Origin: Duganella sp. BJB480
GTDB taxonomy: Bacteria; Pseudomonadota; Gammaproteobacteria; Burkholderiales; Burkholderiaceae_D
DNA: 64,000 nt
NCBI GenBank assembly: GCA_003416985.1
Contig: QVIN01000002.1
Coordinates: 372,001-436,000 of the forward strand
Direction of reading: 5' to 3'
The notes beneath the pieces are model-generated. The model was not told the DNA's origin and did not search any database. It saw only the letters and a list, made by a program, of their open reading frames with translations. The translations under genes were made by a program, and so were the position numbers. Positions 9,094 through 18,524 of the stretch are shown one piece after another (the first letter of the stretch is position 1; each line of letters begins with the position of its first letter).

Positions 9094-12003
9094 TTACGAC
9101 AACAGCGCGTCCACCTCGGCCCGGTCCGTGTACTCGATGCGGTTGCGGCCCTGTCCCTTGGCCCGGTACAGGGCCTGGTCGGCCAGCCCGATCCATTGCT
9201 CCGGCGCCAGCGCGCCGGGGCGGCCCTCCACCACGCCGCAGCTGCAGGTGACGCTCAGCGCCTGCGCCGGGTCGATGCGCACCGGCGCGCCGCCGATGGC
9301 CTGGTGCAGCTGCGCCAGGCGCGCGCCGCCGCTGGCCGCGTCCAGTCCCGGCAGCAGCAACATGAATTCCTCGCCGCCGTAGCGGCCCACGGTGTCGCTG
9401 GCGCGCAGCTGCGCCTGCGCCCGCCGCACCACTTCGCACAGCACCTCGTCGCCGGCCAGGTGGCCGTACGTGTCGTTGACGCGCTTGAAGTGGTCCAGAT
9501 CGAGCAGCACCAGCAGGAACGGCGCGCCGCCCGGCGCCGCCATCTGGGTCAGCCTTTCGGTCAGCGCGGTGCGGTTCCACGCCTGGGTCAGGCCGTCCTT
9601 GAGCGAGCGCAGCCGGTGTTCCTCGCGCGAGGCCTCCAGCGCCGCCGTGCGCTCGGCCACGCGCCGCTCCAGCAGCGCCTGCTGCCGCAGCACCCGCGCC
9701 ACCCGGTAGCGGTGCAGCAGGCCGATCGCGCCCAGCGCCAGCACGGCGCCGCCCGCGTAGGCCCACGGCGTGCGCCACCACGGCGGCTCGATGACCACCG
9801 CCAGCTCCAGCATGGGCGAGCTGGCCTGCAGCGCGGCGTCGTCGGCCACCACCTGCAGCCGGTAGCGGCCGGCCGCCAGCGCCGCGTAGCGCAGCTCGCC
9901 GTTGCCGCTGACCGACCAGGCCTCCTCTTGGCCCAGCAGGCGGTAGCGGAAGCTGAGCGCCTCGTGGTTCTGGTACAGCGGCGCCGCCACCCGCACGTCC
10001 AGCGCCGCCCCGCTCCACGGCGCCGGCCCGGCCAGCGCGGCGCCGCCGTAGCGCACCGAGCTCGGCTCCAGCGAGATGACGTGCTCGCCGAACAGCGCCT
10101 GCGGCCGCAGCAGATGGGACAGGCCGTTGCTGGTGCCGATCCACAGCGAGCCGTCCAGGTCCTCGTGGATGGCGTTCTGGTTGGCGTCGTTCCACACCAT
10201 GCCGCTCTGCTGGTTGAACAGGCGCCAGCGGCTGCCGTTCCACACCATCGCGCCGCTGTCGGTGGTCAGCCACAGCCAGTGGCGCCGGTCCACCAGCAGC
10301 GACTGGATCAGGCGCCCGTCCAGCAAGTCCAGCGGGAAGGGCCGCAGGCGCAGCGCGGCGTCGGCGGCGTCGGCCCGCCAGACGCGCGATCCATGGCTTT
10401 CGCCCAGCCACAGCGTCTCGCCGTCGCAGGCCAGGTGCTCGAAGCCCTGGTTGCCCTGCAGCGGACGCGACCAGTTGCCGCGCTCCAGCCGCAGCAGGCC
10501 GCGCGCGCCGCTGAACCACAGGCGGCCGGCGCCGTCGCGGCAGATGCCGGTGATGCCGCCGTCCGGGCCCAGCAGCGCATCGGCGGCCTCGACCCGACGC
10601 GGCGCGGCCGCATGGTCAGGGTCGGCGATCAGGTACAGGCCGCGGTCGGTGCCGATCCACAACCGGCCGGCGTCGTCGAACAGCAGCTTGTAGATGATGC
10701 GCTCGGGCAGCCGCGCCACCACCCGGCCGCGGCCGGCGCGCCCGTCCCGGCGCAGCAGCAGGCCGGAAAAGCTGCCGGCCCACAGGCGGCCGTGCGCATC
10801 CTCGGCCAGCGCGCCCCATTGCCCGCCGTCGTCGACGCCGGCGAAGCGGCCGCCGTCCAGCCGCGCCAGGCCGCGGCCGGTGCCGGCGTACAGCGTGCCG
10901 TCGCGCGCGCGCAGGATGGACCAGACGTCGTCGTCCGGCACGCCCTGCTGCGCGGACCAGCTTTCCCAGTGCCGGTAACCCTGCCACTGCACCAGGCCGC
11001 GCCCGGTGGAGCCGAGCCACAGGTCGCCGTCGCGGTCGAACAGCAGCGGATGCACGCCGCTGCCGAAATGGATGCCCTGCTCGGCGCCGTAGACGGTCCA
11101 GCCGCCGGCGCCGGCGCGGAACAGGCCCCGGTCGCTGGCGGCGATCAACTGGCCGTCGCTGTTTTGCGCCAGCGTCACCGGCCAGCCGTTGGCGGCGTCG
11201 CCGAACTGTGGCGGCGTGCGGTCGACGAAGCGTTGCGCGCCCGGCGCCAGCGCCAGCACCCGGTCCGGCCCGCCCACCCACAGCGTGCCGGCGGCGTCGC
11301 GCAGCAGCGCGTCCCAGTGCCGCGGCGGCAGGCCCCGCTCGGCGCCCAGCGCCATGGCCACGCCGTCGCGGTAGCGGCACACGCGTTTTCCGCAGCCCAG
11401 CCACAGCGTGCCGTCGGCATCGCGCAGCAGCGCGCCCAGGTCGCGCAAGCCCGGCTGGGCGGCGATTTGCGCGTCGCTGAACACCGCCGCGCCGCGCCAG
11501 CCGCCGTGGCCGTCGGGCTCGACCCGCTGCAGCCTGCCGTTGCTCTGCACCAGCAGATGGTCGGCGTCGACCGCGGCGAAGCGCAGGCCCGGCTTGACCG
11601 CGAACGGCTTGCCGTCCAGCCGCGGCACCGGCCGCAGCTGCTGGCCGTCGCGCAGCAACAGCGCGCGGTCGGTGCCGATCCACAGCCGGCCGGCCGGGTC
11701 CACGAACAGGCTGGTGACGCTGGTGTCGGCGGCGTCCTGGCGCCGCCCGAAGCGGCGGAAGCGGCTGCCGTCGAAACGGTATAAACCGTTCTCGGTGCCG
11801 GCCCACAGGAAGCCGGTCCGGTCCTGCGCCAGCGCCGTGACGGTCAGGTTGGCCAGCCCGTCGACCTGGCCGTAGCTGCGCAACGGCAGCTGCTGCGCGT
11901 GCGCCGCCCCGCCCGCCAGCAGCGCGGTCAGCGTCAGCGCCAGCCGGCGCCGCAGGGCGCGGCCGGCGCCCGGTCGGCCACGAGAGCGGTGGTGGTCCAT
12001 CAT
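9094..12003 (-). CDS. Periplasmic two-component-type propeller diguanylate cyclase
   Basis: Signal peptide (ends AHAQQ), then about 14 Reg_prop beta-propeller repeats (LWIGTDRALLLR-like), a Y_Y_Y domain (about 670-740), one membrane span (about 747-768), a short coiled coil and a GGDEF domain. The active site is GGEEF (RYGGEEFMLLL) and an RxxD inhibitory site (RASD) precedes it, so active, feedback-inhibited c-di-GMP synthesis is expected. The propeller would sense a periplasmic ligand. The start was chosen at 12003 (AGGGA about 9 nt upstream, MMDHHRSR); an in-frame ATG at 12021 lacks a ribosome site. Paralogue of the gene at 22258-25194. Confidence 0.92.
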   Translation of the reverse strand: MMDHHRSRGRPGAGRALRRRLALTLTALLAGGAAHAQQLPLRSYGQVDGLANLTVTALAQDRTGFLWAGTENGLYRFDGSRFRRFGRRQDAADTSVTSLFVDPAGRLWIGTDRALLLRDGQQLRPVPRLDGKPFAVKPGLRFAAVDADHLLVQSNGRLQRVEPDGHGGWRGAAVFSDAQIAAQPGLRDLGALLRDADGTLWLGCGKRVCRYRDGVAMALGAERGLPPRHWDALLRDAAGTLWVGGPDRVLALAPGAQRFVDRTPPQFGDAANGWPVTLAQNSDGQLIAASDRGLFRAGAGGWTVYGAEQGIHFGSGVHPLLFDRDGDLWLGSTGRGLVQWQGYRHWESWSAQQGVPDDDVWSILRARDGTLYAGTGRGLARLDGGRFAGVDDGGQWGALAEDAHGRLWAGSFSGLLLRRDGRAGRGRVVARLPERIIYKLLFDDAGRLWIGTDRGLYLIADPDHAAAPRRVEAADALLGPDGGITGICRDGAGRLWFSGARGLLRLERGNWSRPLQGNQGFEHLACDGETLWLGESHGSRVWRADAADAALRLRPFPLDLLDGRLIQSLLVDRRHWLWLTTDSGAMVWNGSRWRLFNQQSGMVWNDANQNAIHEDLDGSLWIGTSNGLSHLLRPQALFGEHVISLEPSSVRYGGAALAGPAPWSGAALDVRVAAPLYQNHEALSFRYRLLGQEEAWSVSGNGELRYAALAAGRYRLQVVADDAALQASSPMLELAVVIEPPWWRTPWAYAGGAVLALGAIGLLHRYRVARVLRQQALLERRVAERTAALEASREEHRLRSLKDGLTQAWNRTALTERLTQMAAPGGAPFLLVLLDLDHFKRVNDTYGHLAGDEVLCEVVRRAQAQLRASDTVGRYGGEEFMLLLPGLDAASGGARLAQLHQAIGGAPVRIDPAQALSVTCSCGVVEGRPGALAPEQWIGLADQALYRAKGQGRNRIEYTDRAEVDALLS

Positions 12004-12081
12004 GGCTTCAATCCCTGTCATGCGATGCGGCCGCGTATGCTACCCCGGCGCTTAATATTTTTCCATCAGGAAATGTCGAGC

Positions 12082-12107
12082 CCGGCGTAGGGCGATCCCT
12101 ACGCCGG
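12082..12107 (-). promoter_or_regulatory. GTAGGG...CCCTAC palindrome overlapping the hybrid kinase stop
   Basis: Perfect 11-bp inverted repeat CCGGCGTAGGG-CGAT-CCCTACGCCGG. It overlaps the stop of the hybrid kinase and lies 79-104 nt upstream of the diguanylate cyclase start. It could be an intrinsic hairpin, but no T-tract follows on the minus strand. The shared GTAGGG core with three other upstream sites favours an operator. Confidence 0.5.
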
Positions 12108-15100
12108 CAGACCATGCTTGTGCAACACCCAGCGCAGCGCGGCCTCGGCGCCGGCGAAATCGCCGTCGTCCAGGCCGCGCTGGATGGCCTCGGCGTCCCA
12201 CAGGCCAAAGCTGGACTGGAACTCTGCGGCGCAGGCGGCGAACAGCCGCACCGCCTCGCCGTCGCGCCCGCGCATCAGGGCCAGCAGCCGCCGCAACTCC
12301 TCCCCCCAGGCGGCCGGCGCGCGGGCCGCCACCACGGGCTCGGCCGGCAGGTCGCGGTCCAGGGCGGCGCACACCTGCGCCAGCGCGGCGTCCAGCGCGG
12401 CCAGCGCCGGCGCCACGTCGTCCGGCGCCGGCTGGCGGCGCACCGCCGCCTCCAGCTGCCCGGCCAATTGCCCGATGGCGCCCGCCCCCAGGCTGTCGGC
12501 CAGCCCGCGCAGCGTGTGCGCGTGGCGCGCCGCCTCCTCGTAGTCGCGGCGGCCGATCGCCGCGCGGATGCGCCCGGCGCCGTGGCGCTCCTCGTGGCGG
12601 AACAGGCGCAGCACCTTGAGCAGCAGCGCCTCGTCGCCGTTGACGCCCTGGCGCGCGGCCGCCAGGTCCAGCCCCGGCACGCTGGCCGGCAGCGCCGCCG
12701 GCGCCGCGCCGCCGTCCCCGCCGCCGTCCCAGGCGGCGCGCAGGCCGACCGGCAGATAGTGCTGCAGCATCCGGTACAGCTCGGCCGGGATCACCGGCTT
12801 GCTGAGGCGGTCGTCGAAGCCCTCGCGCTGGCAGCGCCGCCACTGGTCGGCCATGGCGTTGGCGGTCAGCGCGATGATCGGCAGGCGGTCGAAGCGGCGG
12901 TCCTGGCGCAACTCCAGCGTGGCCGCGTGGCCGTCCAGCACCGGCATGTGCAGGTCCATGAACACCAGCTGGTAGCGCTGCGCCGCGTCGGCCGCCCGCA
13001 GCCGCTCGAGCGCCTCGCGGCCGTCGTGCGCCAGGTCGACCTGGATGCCGCAGGCCTCCAGCAGGCCGACCGCGATCTCGCGGTTGACCTGGTTGTCCTC
13101 GGCCAGCAGGATGCGCACGGCGTGGAAGCGCGGCACCTGCGGCCGCGCGCCCGGCGCGCCGCGGCGGCGCTCCGAGCCGAACAGCCGCGCCAGCAGCTCG
13201 GCCACGCCGCCGCGCGTGACCGGCTTGATCAGGCAGGCGCCGTTGCCGGCCGGGGATGCGGCGGGCGGCGGGCGGCTGTCGCCGGCGCCAGCCAGCAGCA
13301 CCGTCTCCGGCGGCGGCGCCAGCCCGGCCGCCGCCTGCCACATCAGCTCCGCGCCGCTCCAGGCCGGCATATCGGCGTCGGCCAGCACCAGGTCGTAGCG
13401 GGGCGCCGCGTGCAGCAGGCGCGACAGCGCCTCGACCGGGCTGTGGACCGCGACCGCCTCCAGCCCCAGGCTCTCGAGCGCGGCCAGCAGCGCGGCGCGC
13501 GCGCTGGCGCTGTCGTCCACCACCAGCACCCGCAGGCCGCGCAGCGCGGCCGGCAGCGGCGGCGCGCCGGCCGCCGCGCCGCGCTCGAGCCACAGCGCGA
13601 CGGTGAAGCGGCTGCCGGCGCCGGGCGCGCTCTCGACCCCGATCTCGCCGCCCATCAGGTCGACCAGCTTCCGGCAGATGCTCAGGCCCAGGCCGGTGCC
13701 GCCGAACTTGCGCCGGGCGCTGTCGTCGGCCTGGGTGAAGGCCTGGAACAACCGGCCGATCTGGTCGGCCGCCATGCCGATGCCGGTGTCGCGCACGCAA
13801 AACGCCAGCCGCACCCGTCCCGGCTGCTGCGCCAGCAGCGCCACCTCCAGCGCCACCTCGCCGCGCTCGGTGAACTTGAGCGCGTTGTTGAGCAGGTTGA
13901 CCAGCACCTGGCCGAGGCGCTGGGCGTCGCCGCGCAGGCCGCGCGGCACCTCGGCCGGCACGATGAAGTTGCATTCGAGCGCCTTGCCGCCGACGCCGCC
14001 GCCGCCGACCGCCGCCACGTGGTCGAGCAGGTCGTCGAGGTCGAAGTCGACGCTCTCGAGGTCGAGCTTGCCCGCCTCGATCTTGGAGAAGTCCAGGATG
14101 TCGCTGATGATGCCCAGCAGCGAATTGCCGGCGTTGTAGATCTTCTGCACATAGTCGCGCTGGCGCGGCTGCAGGTCGGTGTCCAGCGCCAGGTAGGACA
14201 GGCCGATCACCGCGTTCATCGGCGTGCGGATCTCGTGGCTCATATTGGCCAGGAACAGGGACTTGGCCTGGGTCGCCTCCTCGGCCCGCGCGCGCGCGGC
14301 CTGGGCCTGTTGGAACAGCAGCGCGCCGTGCAGCGCCGCGCCCAGGTGGGCGGCGATGGTCTCGAGCAGGCGCTGGTCGCTGGCCTTGTAGACGCCGGGG
14401 CGCACGCTCAGCACCGAGACCGCGCCCTGCGCCACGCCGCCGGCGATGATCGGCACGCACAGGCAGGACAGCATGGGCGGCCCGGCCGGCCGGGCCGCCA
14501 GCTCGGCGGCCGGGACCGCCTGCCCGTCCTGGATCAGCACGCCCTCGCCGGCCTCGATCACGCGGCTGCTCAGGCCCTCGCCGTGGCGCAGCGGCGCGAT
14601 GACGGCGCCGTCGGCGTACGGGAAATGCAGCATGCCGCTGTCGCGCTCGAGCAGCGCGATGTAGGTGATGTCGCCATGAAACAGGCGGCGCAGCTGCTCG
14701 CCGACGGCGGCGATCAGGTGGTCGAGCTCGAGCTTGCCGGCCAGGATGTGGGCCACCGCGTTGACCGCCGCCAGCTCGGCGTTGCGCTCGCTGGCCTCGC
14801 GGTGCTGGCGCTCGGCCTCGCCGCGCTGGAACTCGGCCAGCGCCTGCTGCCGCAGCGCGTCGTCGGTGCGGCTGGCCACCTCGCGCTCGAGCGCCTTGCG
14901 CTGCGCCGCCAGCTGCCAGGTGCGCAGCCGGTAGGCCGCGTACAGCCCCCCGGCCGCCAGCAGCGCCGCCGCCGCGCGGAACCACCAGGTCTGGTACCAC
15001 CACGGCAGCACCGTCACCGGTATCCGCAGCCCGCGCTCGTTCCACACGCCCTCCCGGTTCGAGCCGCGGATCGCCAGCTGGTAGCGGCCGGGCGGCAGGT

Positions 15101-17363
15101 TGGTGTACGACGCCAGCCGGTGCGTGGCGTCGACCGCGATCCAGTCGCGGTCGTAGCCCTCCAGGCGGTAGGCGTAGCGGTTCAGTTCGGGCGCCGTGAA
15201 GTCCAGCGCGGCGAAGCCCAGCGCGAAGCTGTTGGCCTCGGCCCGCACCAGCAGCGTGGCCGGCGCCGGGCCGTTGTAGCGGCCCGGCGGCGCCGCCTGG
15301 CCGCCCAGCCGCACCTCGGTCACCACCACCGGCGGCGTCCAGCGCCAGGGCTGGTAACGTTCCGGCCGCACCACCGTGACGCCGCCGGTGCCGCCGAACG
15401 CCAGCTCGTCGCCGACCGCCACGCCGGAGCCCATCCAGTACGGCGCGTAGCGCACGCCATCGGCCCGGCCCAGCACGCTGACCGCGAAGCTGGCCGGATC
15501 GATCACCACGATGGCGCTGTCGGTGCTGGCCCAGACCCGCCCCTGGCCGTCCTCCAGCAGGCTGTTGATATTGGTGTCCGGCATGCCATGGGCCATATCC
15601 AGGCGCCGCACCCGGCGCCAGCCGCCGCCGGCCTGCGCCGCCATCACGTCGATGCCGGCGCCGTTGCCCACCCACAGCCGCCCGCGCCGGTCGGTGTACA
15701 GCGCGGAGACATAGTCGTGCGACAGCGCGGCCGGGTTGGCCGGGTCCGCGCGCAGGCGCTCGAGCACGGCGCCGCTGGCCCGCTCCACCCGGTTCAAGCC
15801 GGCGGTGGTGCCGACCCACAGCGTGGCGCCCGGACCGTCCCGCAGCACGGTCACGTCCAGCGCGCTCAGGCCCTCGACGTGGCGCAGCAGTTCCAGTCCG
15901 GCGCCGGCGCGGTGGCGCGCCTGGTACAGGCCGCCGGTGCTGGTGCCGATCCACAGGCTGTCGCCGTCGCCGGCCAGCGCGCGCACGTACAGGTGCGGGT
16001 CCAGCCACGGCGCCGCCAGCCGCCGCGCATGCCGGCCGTCCCGGTCGGCGCGGTACAGGCCGGAGGTGGCCGCCAGCCACAGCGCGCCGTCGCCGCCCGC
16101 CAGCAGCGCCGAGACGGTGGCCGGCGGCGCCCGCCCGTCGGGCCGCCAGGCGCTGGCCCGCCCGGTGTCGGCCTCGATCAGGTCGACGCCGGCGCGCTGC
16201 TGGCCGGCCCACAGCCGGCCGGCGCCGATGGCGGCCAGGGTCATCGGTTCGCCGTCGCCCAGGCCGGCCGCGCCATCGCGCCGCCGGCCGATGGACACGG
16301 CGGCCTGGCGCGGCGGGTGCTGCTGCACGCCGTCGCCGACCGTGATCCACAGCGCGCCCGCGCGGTCGCGGAACAGCTTGCCGTTCGACAGTTCCTCCCC
16401 GGCCAGCCCGCCGTGCACGACGCGCCGCAGCCCGCCGCTGGCCGCGTCCACCACCAGCGCGCCGCTGGTGTCCGTGCCGAGCCAGATCTCGCCGTCGTCG
16501 CCCTCGCCGATGTCGGTGACCGAGGCGAGCTTGACGCCGCCGCCCGGCCCGCGCCGCACGGTGAACGGACTGATCTTGCCGGTGCGCGGATCGCGCACCC
16601 ACACGGCGCCGTCCACCGTGGCCATCCACAGCCTGCCGTCGCTGGCGCCGAACAGCACGGGCAGGCTGGGCGCCGGGTCGCGCGCGGGCAGCGGCACGCG
16701 CGTGAACCGCCCGGCCGCCGGATCGAACCGGGCCAGGCCCTTCCACGTCCCCACCCACAGGGTGCCGCTGGCGTCGCGGCACAGGGATTTGACGACATCG
16801 GCCGGCAGGCTGCCGGCGTCGCCCTCGACATGGCGGAAATGGGTGATCCGCGCCTGCGCCGGCTGGTCGACGCCGCTCAGGTGGTCCAGGCCGGTGTCGG
16901 TGCCCACCCACAGGCCGCCGTCGCCGTCGTCGACGATATCGGCCACCGCGCCGCCGGACAGGCCGGTGTTGGCGCTGTTGTAGCGCACGAAACCGTCGGT
17001 GGCGGGGTCGTAGCGCGCCAGGCCGCCGCTGGCCGTGCCCACCCACAAGCGGCCGCGGCGGTCCGCGCGCACGGCCAGCACGTAGTTGTCCGGCAGCGTA
17101 TGCGGATCGTCCGGGTTGAACTGATAGTTGCGGAAGCGGTAGCCGTCCCAGCGCGCCAGGCCGCCCTGCGTGCCCACCCACAGGAAGCCGTCGCCGTCCT
17201 GGTTGACTTCCGTGATGGTGACGTTGGCCAAGCCCTGCTGCGCGCCTATGCTGAGCAAGCCCGGCTGCGCCAGCCCGGTCCAGCGCGCGGGCGGCGCCGC
17301 CCCCGCCGCGCCGGCCAGCAGCGCGGCGGCCAGCCAGGCCGCGGACGCCGCCCCCCGGTTCAT
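12099..17363 (-). CDS. Hybrid sensor histidine kinase: propeller-Y_Y_Y-GAF-HisKA-HATPase-REC-REC-HPt
   Basis: Very large sensor of 1754 residues. Signal peptide, two seven-blade-type Reg_prop propellers (about 30-710), Y_Y_Y domain (about 725-785), membrane span (about 793-811), coiled coil, GAF (about 870-1015), HisKA with His1043 ([10 protein letters not shown]), HATPase ([15 protein letters not shown]), receiver 1 with Asp1329 (LADADMP), receiver 2 with Asp1470 (FMDLHMP) and an HPt domain with His1616 (HAHTLRG). All phosphorelay residues are present. The ATG overlaps the stop of the upstream REC-kinase (ATGA at 17360-17363), so the two are translationally coupled. The ligand is unknown. 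Longer frames crossing this start are shadows. Confidence 0.93.
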   Translation of the reverse strand: MNRGAASAAWLAAALLAGAAGAAPPARWTGLAQPGLLSIGAQQGLANVTITEVNQDGDGFLWVGTQGGLARWDGYRFRNYQFNPDDPHTLPDNYVLAVRADRRGRLWVGTASGGLARYDPATDGFVRYNSANTGLSGGAVADIVDDGDGGLWVGTDTGLDHLSGVDQPAQARITHFRHVEGDAGSLPADVVKSLCRDASGTLWVGTWKGLARFDPAAGRFTRVPLPARDPAPSLPVLFGASDGRLWMATVDGAVWVRDPRTGKISPFTVRRGPGGGVKLASVTDIGEGDDGEIWLGTDTSGALVVDAASGGLRRVVHGGLAGEELSNGKLFRDRAGALWITVGDGVQQHPPRQAAVSIGRRRDGAAGLGDGEPMTLAAIGAGRLWAGQQRAGVDLIEADTGRASAWRPDGRAPPATVSALLAGGDGALWLAATSGLYRADRDGRHARRLAAPWLDPHLYVRALAGDGDSLWIGTSTGGLYQARHRAGAGLELLRHVEGLSALDVTVLRDGPGATLWVGTTAGLNRVERASGAVLERLRADPANPAALSHDYVSALYTDRRGRLWVGNGAGIDVMAAQAGGGWRRVRRLDMAHGMPDTNINSLLEDGQGRVWASTDSAIVVIDPASFAVSVLGRADGVRYAPYWMGSGVAVGDELAFGGTGGVTVVRPERYQPWRWTPPVVVTEVRLGGQAAPPGRYNGPAPATLLVRAEANSFALGFAALDFTAPELNRYAYRLEGYDRDWIAVDATHRLASYTNLPPGRYQLAIRGSNREGVWNERGLRIPVTVLPWWYQTWWFRAAAALLAAGGLYAAYRLRTWQLAAQRKALEREVASRTDDALRQQALAEFQRGEAERQHREASERNAELAAVNAVAHILAGKLELDHLIAAVGEQLRRLFHGDITYIALLERDSGMLHFPYADGAVIAPLRHGEGLSSRVIEAGEGVLIQDGQAVPAAELAARPAGPPMLSCLCVPIIAGGVAQGAVSVLSVRPGVYKASDQRLLETIAAHLGAALHGALLFQQAQAARARAEEATQAKSLFLANMSHEIRTPMNAVIGLSYLALDTDLQPRQRDYVQKIYNAGNSLLGIISDILDFSKIEAGKLDLESVDFDLDDLLDHVAAVGGGGVGGKALECNFIVPAEVPRGLRGDAQRLGQVLVNLLNNALKFTERGEVALEVALLAQQPGRVRLAFCVRDTGIGMAADQIGRLFQAFTQADDSARRKFGGTGLGLSICRKLVDLMGGEIGVESAPGAGSRFTVALWLERGAAAGAPPLPAALRGLRVLVVDDSASARAALLAALESLGLEAVAVHSPVEALSRLLHAAPRYDLVLADADMPAWSGAELMWQAAAGLAPPPETVLLAGAGDSRPPPAASPAGNGACLIKPVTRGGVAELLARLFGSERRRGAPGARPQVPRFHAVRILLAEDNQVNREIAVGLLEACGIQVDLAHDGREALERLRAADAAQRYQLVFMDLHMPVLDGHAATLELRQDRRFDRLPIIALTANAMADQWRRCQREGFDDRLSKPVIPAELYRMLQHYLPVGLRAAWDGGGDGGAAPAALPASVPGLDLAAARQGVNGDEALLLKVLRLFRHEERHGAGRIRAAIGRRDYEEAARHAHTLRGLADSLGAGAIGQLAGQLEAAVRRQPAPDDVAPALAALDAALAQVCAALDRDLPAEPVVAARAPAAWGEELRRLLALMRGRDGEAVRLFAACAAEFQSSFGLWDAEAIQRGLDDGDFAGAEAALRWVLHKHGLPA

Positions 17364-18523
17364 GCCGGCGCCAGCGGCAGCAGCACGGCCACCCGGGTGC
17401 CGCCGCCCGGCAGCGCGCCGACGCTCAGCTCGCCGTTCAGGCTCAGCACGCGCTCGCGGATGCCCAGCAGGCCGAACGCCTGCGGCCGCACCCGGGCCGG
17501 ATCGAAGCCGCCGCCGTTGTCGTCGACCCGCAGCTCGCAGCTGCCGCCGCCGCAGCACAGCGAGACCGCGGCCTCGCTGGCGCCGGCGTGGCGCGCCACA
17601 TTGGTCAGCGACTCCTGGGCGATGCGGAACACCGCGATGGCCTGCTGCTCGTCGAGCCGCTCCTCCAGCGCCAGCACCAGGCTGCAATCGATGCCGCTGT
17701 GCCGGCGCAGCTCGTCGACCAGCCATTCCAGCGCCGGGCCGATGCCCAGCTCCAGCACCGCCGGATGCAGCGTGGTGGCGACGTTGCGCACCACGCCGAT
17801 GGAACGGTCGACCAGCTCGGTGATGTCGCGCACCTGCTCGTTCAAGCCCGGCACCGCGGCGCCGTGGCGCACCCGCAACAGCCCGGCCTGCATGCGCAGC
17901 GCGGTCAGCGACTGGCCCAGCTCGTCGTGCAGCTCGCGCGCGATGCGCTTGCGCTCGTCCTCGCGCACGCTCTCGCGGTGCTGGCCCAGCTCGCGCAGCT
18001 CGGCGGTGCGCTCGGCCACCTGCTGCTCCAGGCTGTCCCGGTACTGCTGCAGCACCCGCTCGGCCTCGCGCCGCTCGCGGTTCTCGCTGGCCAGCAGCGC
18101 GTTCTGGCTGGCCAGCCGCGCCTGCATCGCCGACAGGCGCAGGTGGGTGGTCACCCGCGCCAGCATCTCCTCGGCCCGCAGCGGCTTGGTCACATAGTCG
18201 ACCGCGCCGGCGCGAAAGCCCGCCAGCTTGTCGGCCGTGTCGTTGAGGGCGGTCATGAAGATCACCGGCACGGCGGCGATCGGCGCGGCGTCGGCCTTCA
18301 GGCGCCGGCACACCTCGAAGCCGTCGATGCCGGGCAACATCACGTCCAGCAGGATCAGGTCGGGCGGCGCGAACGCGACCCGCCGCAGCGCTTCGTCGCC
18401 GCTGTGCGCGACCGACAGCCGCAGGCCCTGCGCGCGCAGCACGCCCACCGCCAGCGCCAGGTTGGCCTGGTTGTCGTCGACGATCAGGATGGTGCGTTCG
18501 CGTAAATCGGGGGACATGGTCAT
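17360..18523 (-). CDS. REC-fused NarX-type histidine kinase
   Basis: Soluble protein of 387 residues. N-terminal receiver with Asp60 ([10 protein letters not shown]) and Lys113, a coiled coil (about 135-180), then HisKA_3 with His199 ([12 protein letters not shown]) and an HATPase domain ([17 protein letters not shown]). It lacks membrane spans, so input probably comes through its receiver, for example from the HPt of the coupled hybrid kinase. HisKA_3 kinases normally phosphorylate NarL-type regulators, so the orphan regulator at 8376-9008 is a plausible target (inference). It lies 2 nt from the next upstream gene. Confidence 0.92.
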   Translation of the reverse strand: MTMSPDLRERTILIVDDNQANLALAVGVLRAQGLRLSVAHSGDEALRRVAFAPPDLILLDVMLPGIDGFEVCRRLKADAAPIAAVPVIFMTALNDTADKLAGFRAGAVDYVTKPLRAEEMLARVTTHLRLSAMQARLASQNALLASENRERREAERVLQQYRDSLEQQVAERTAELRELGQHRESVREDERKRIARELHDELGQSLTALRMQAGLLRVRHGAAVPGLNEQVRDITELVDRSIGVVRNVATTLHPAVLELGIGPALEWLVDELRRHSGIDCSLVLALEERLDEQQAIAVFRIAQESLTNVARHAGASEAAVSLCCGGGSCELRVDDNGGGFDPARVRPQAFGLLGIRERVLSLNGELSVGALPGGGTRVAVLLPLAPA

Positions 18524-18524
18524 G

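Noticed and set aside
9196-11784. Long plus-strand frame opposite the diguanylate cyclase
   Set aside because: Same antisense codon artefact; His/Gln/Arg-rich product with no recognisable domain.
12114-18197. A plus-strand open frame of about 2000 codons opposite the kinases
   Set aside because: GC-rich shadow of the minus-strand kinases; low-complexity Arg/Ala/His-rich product, no motifs, while the minus strand encodes complete domains.
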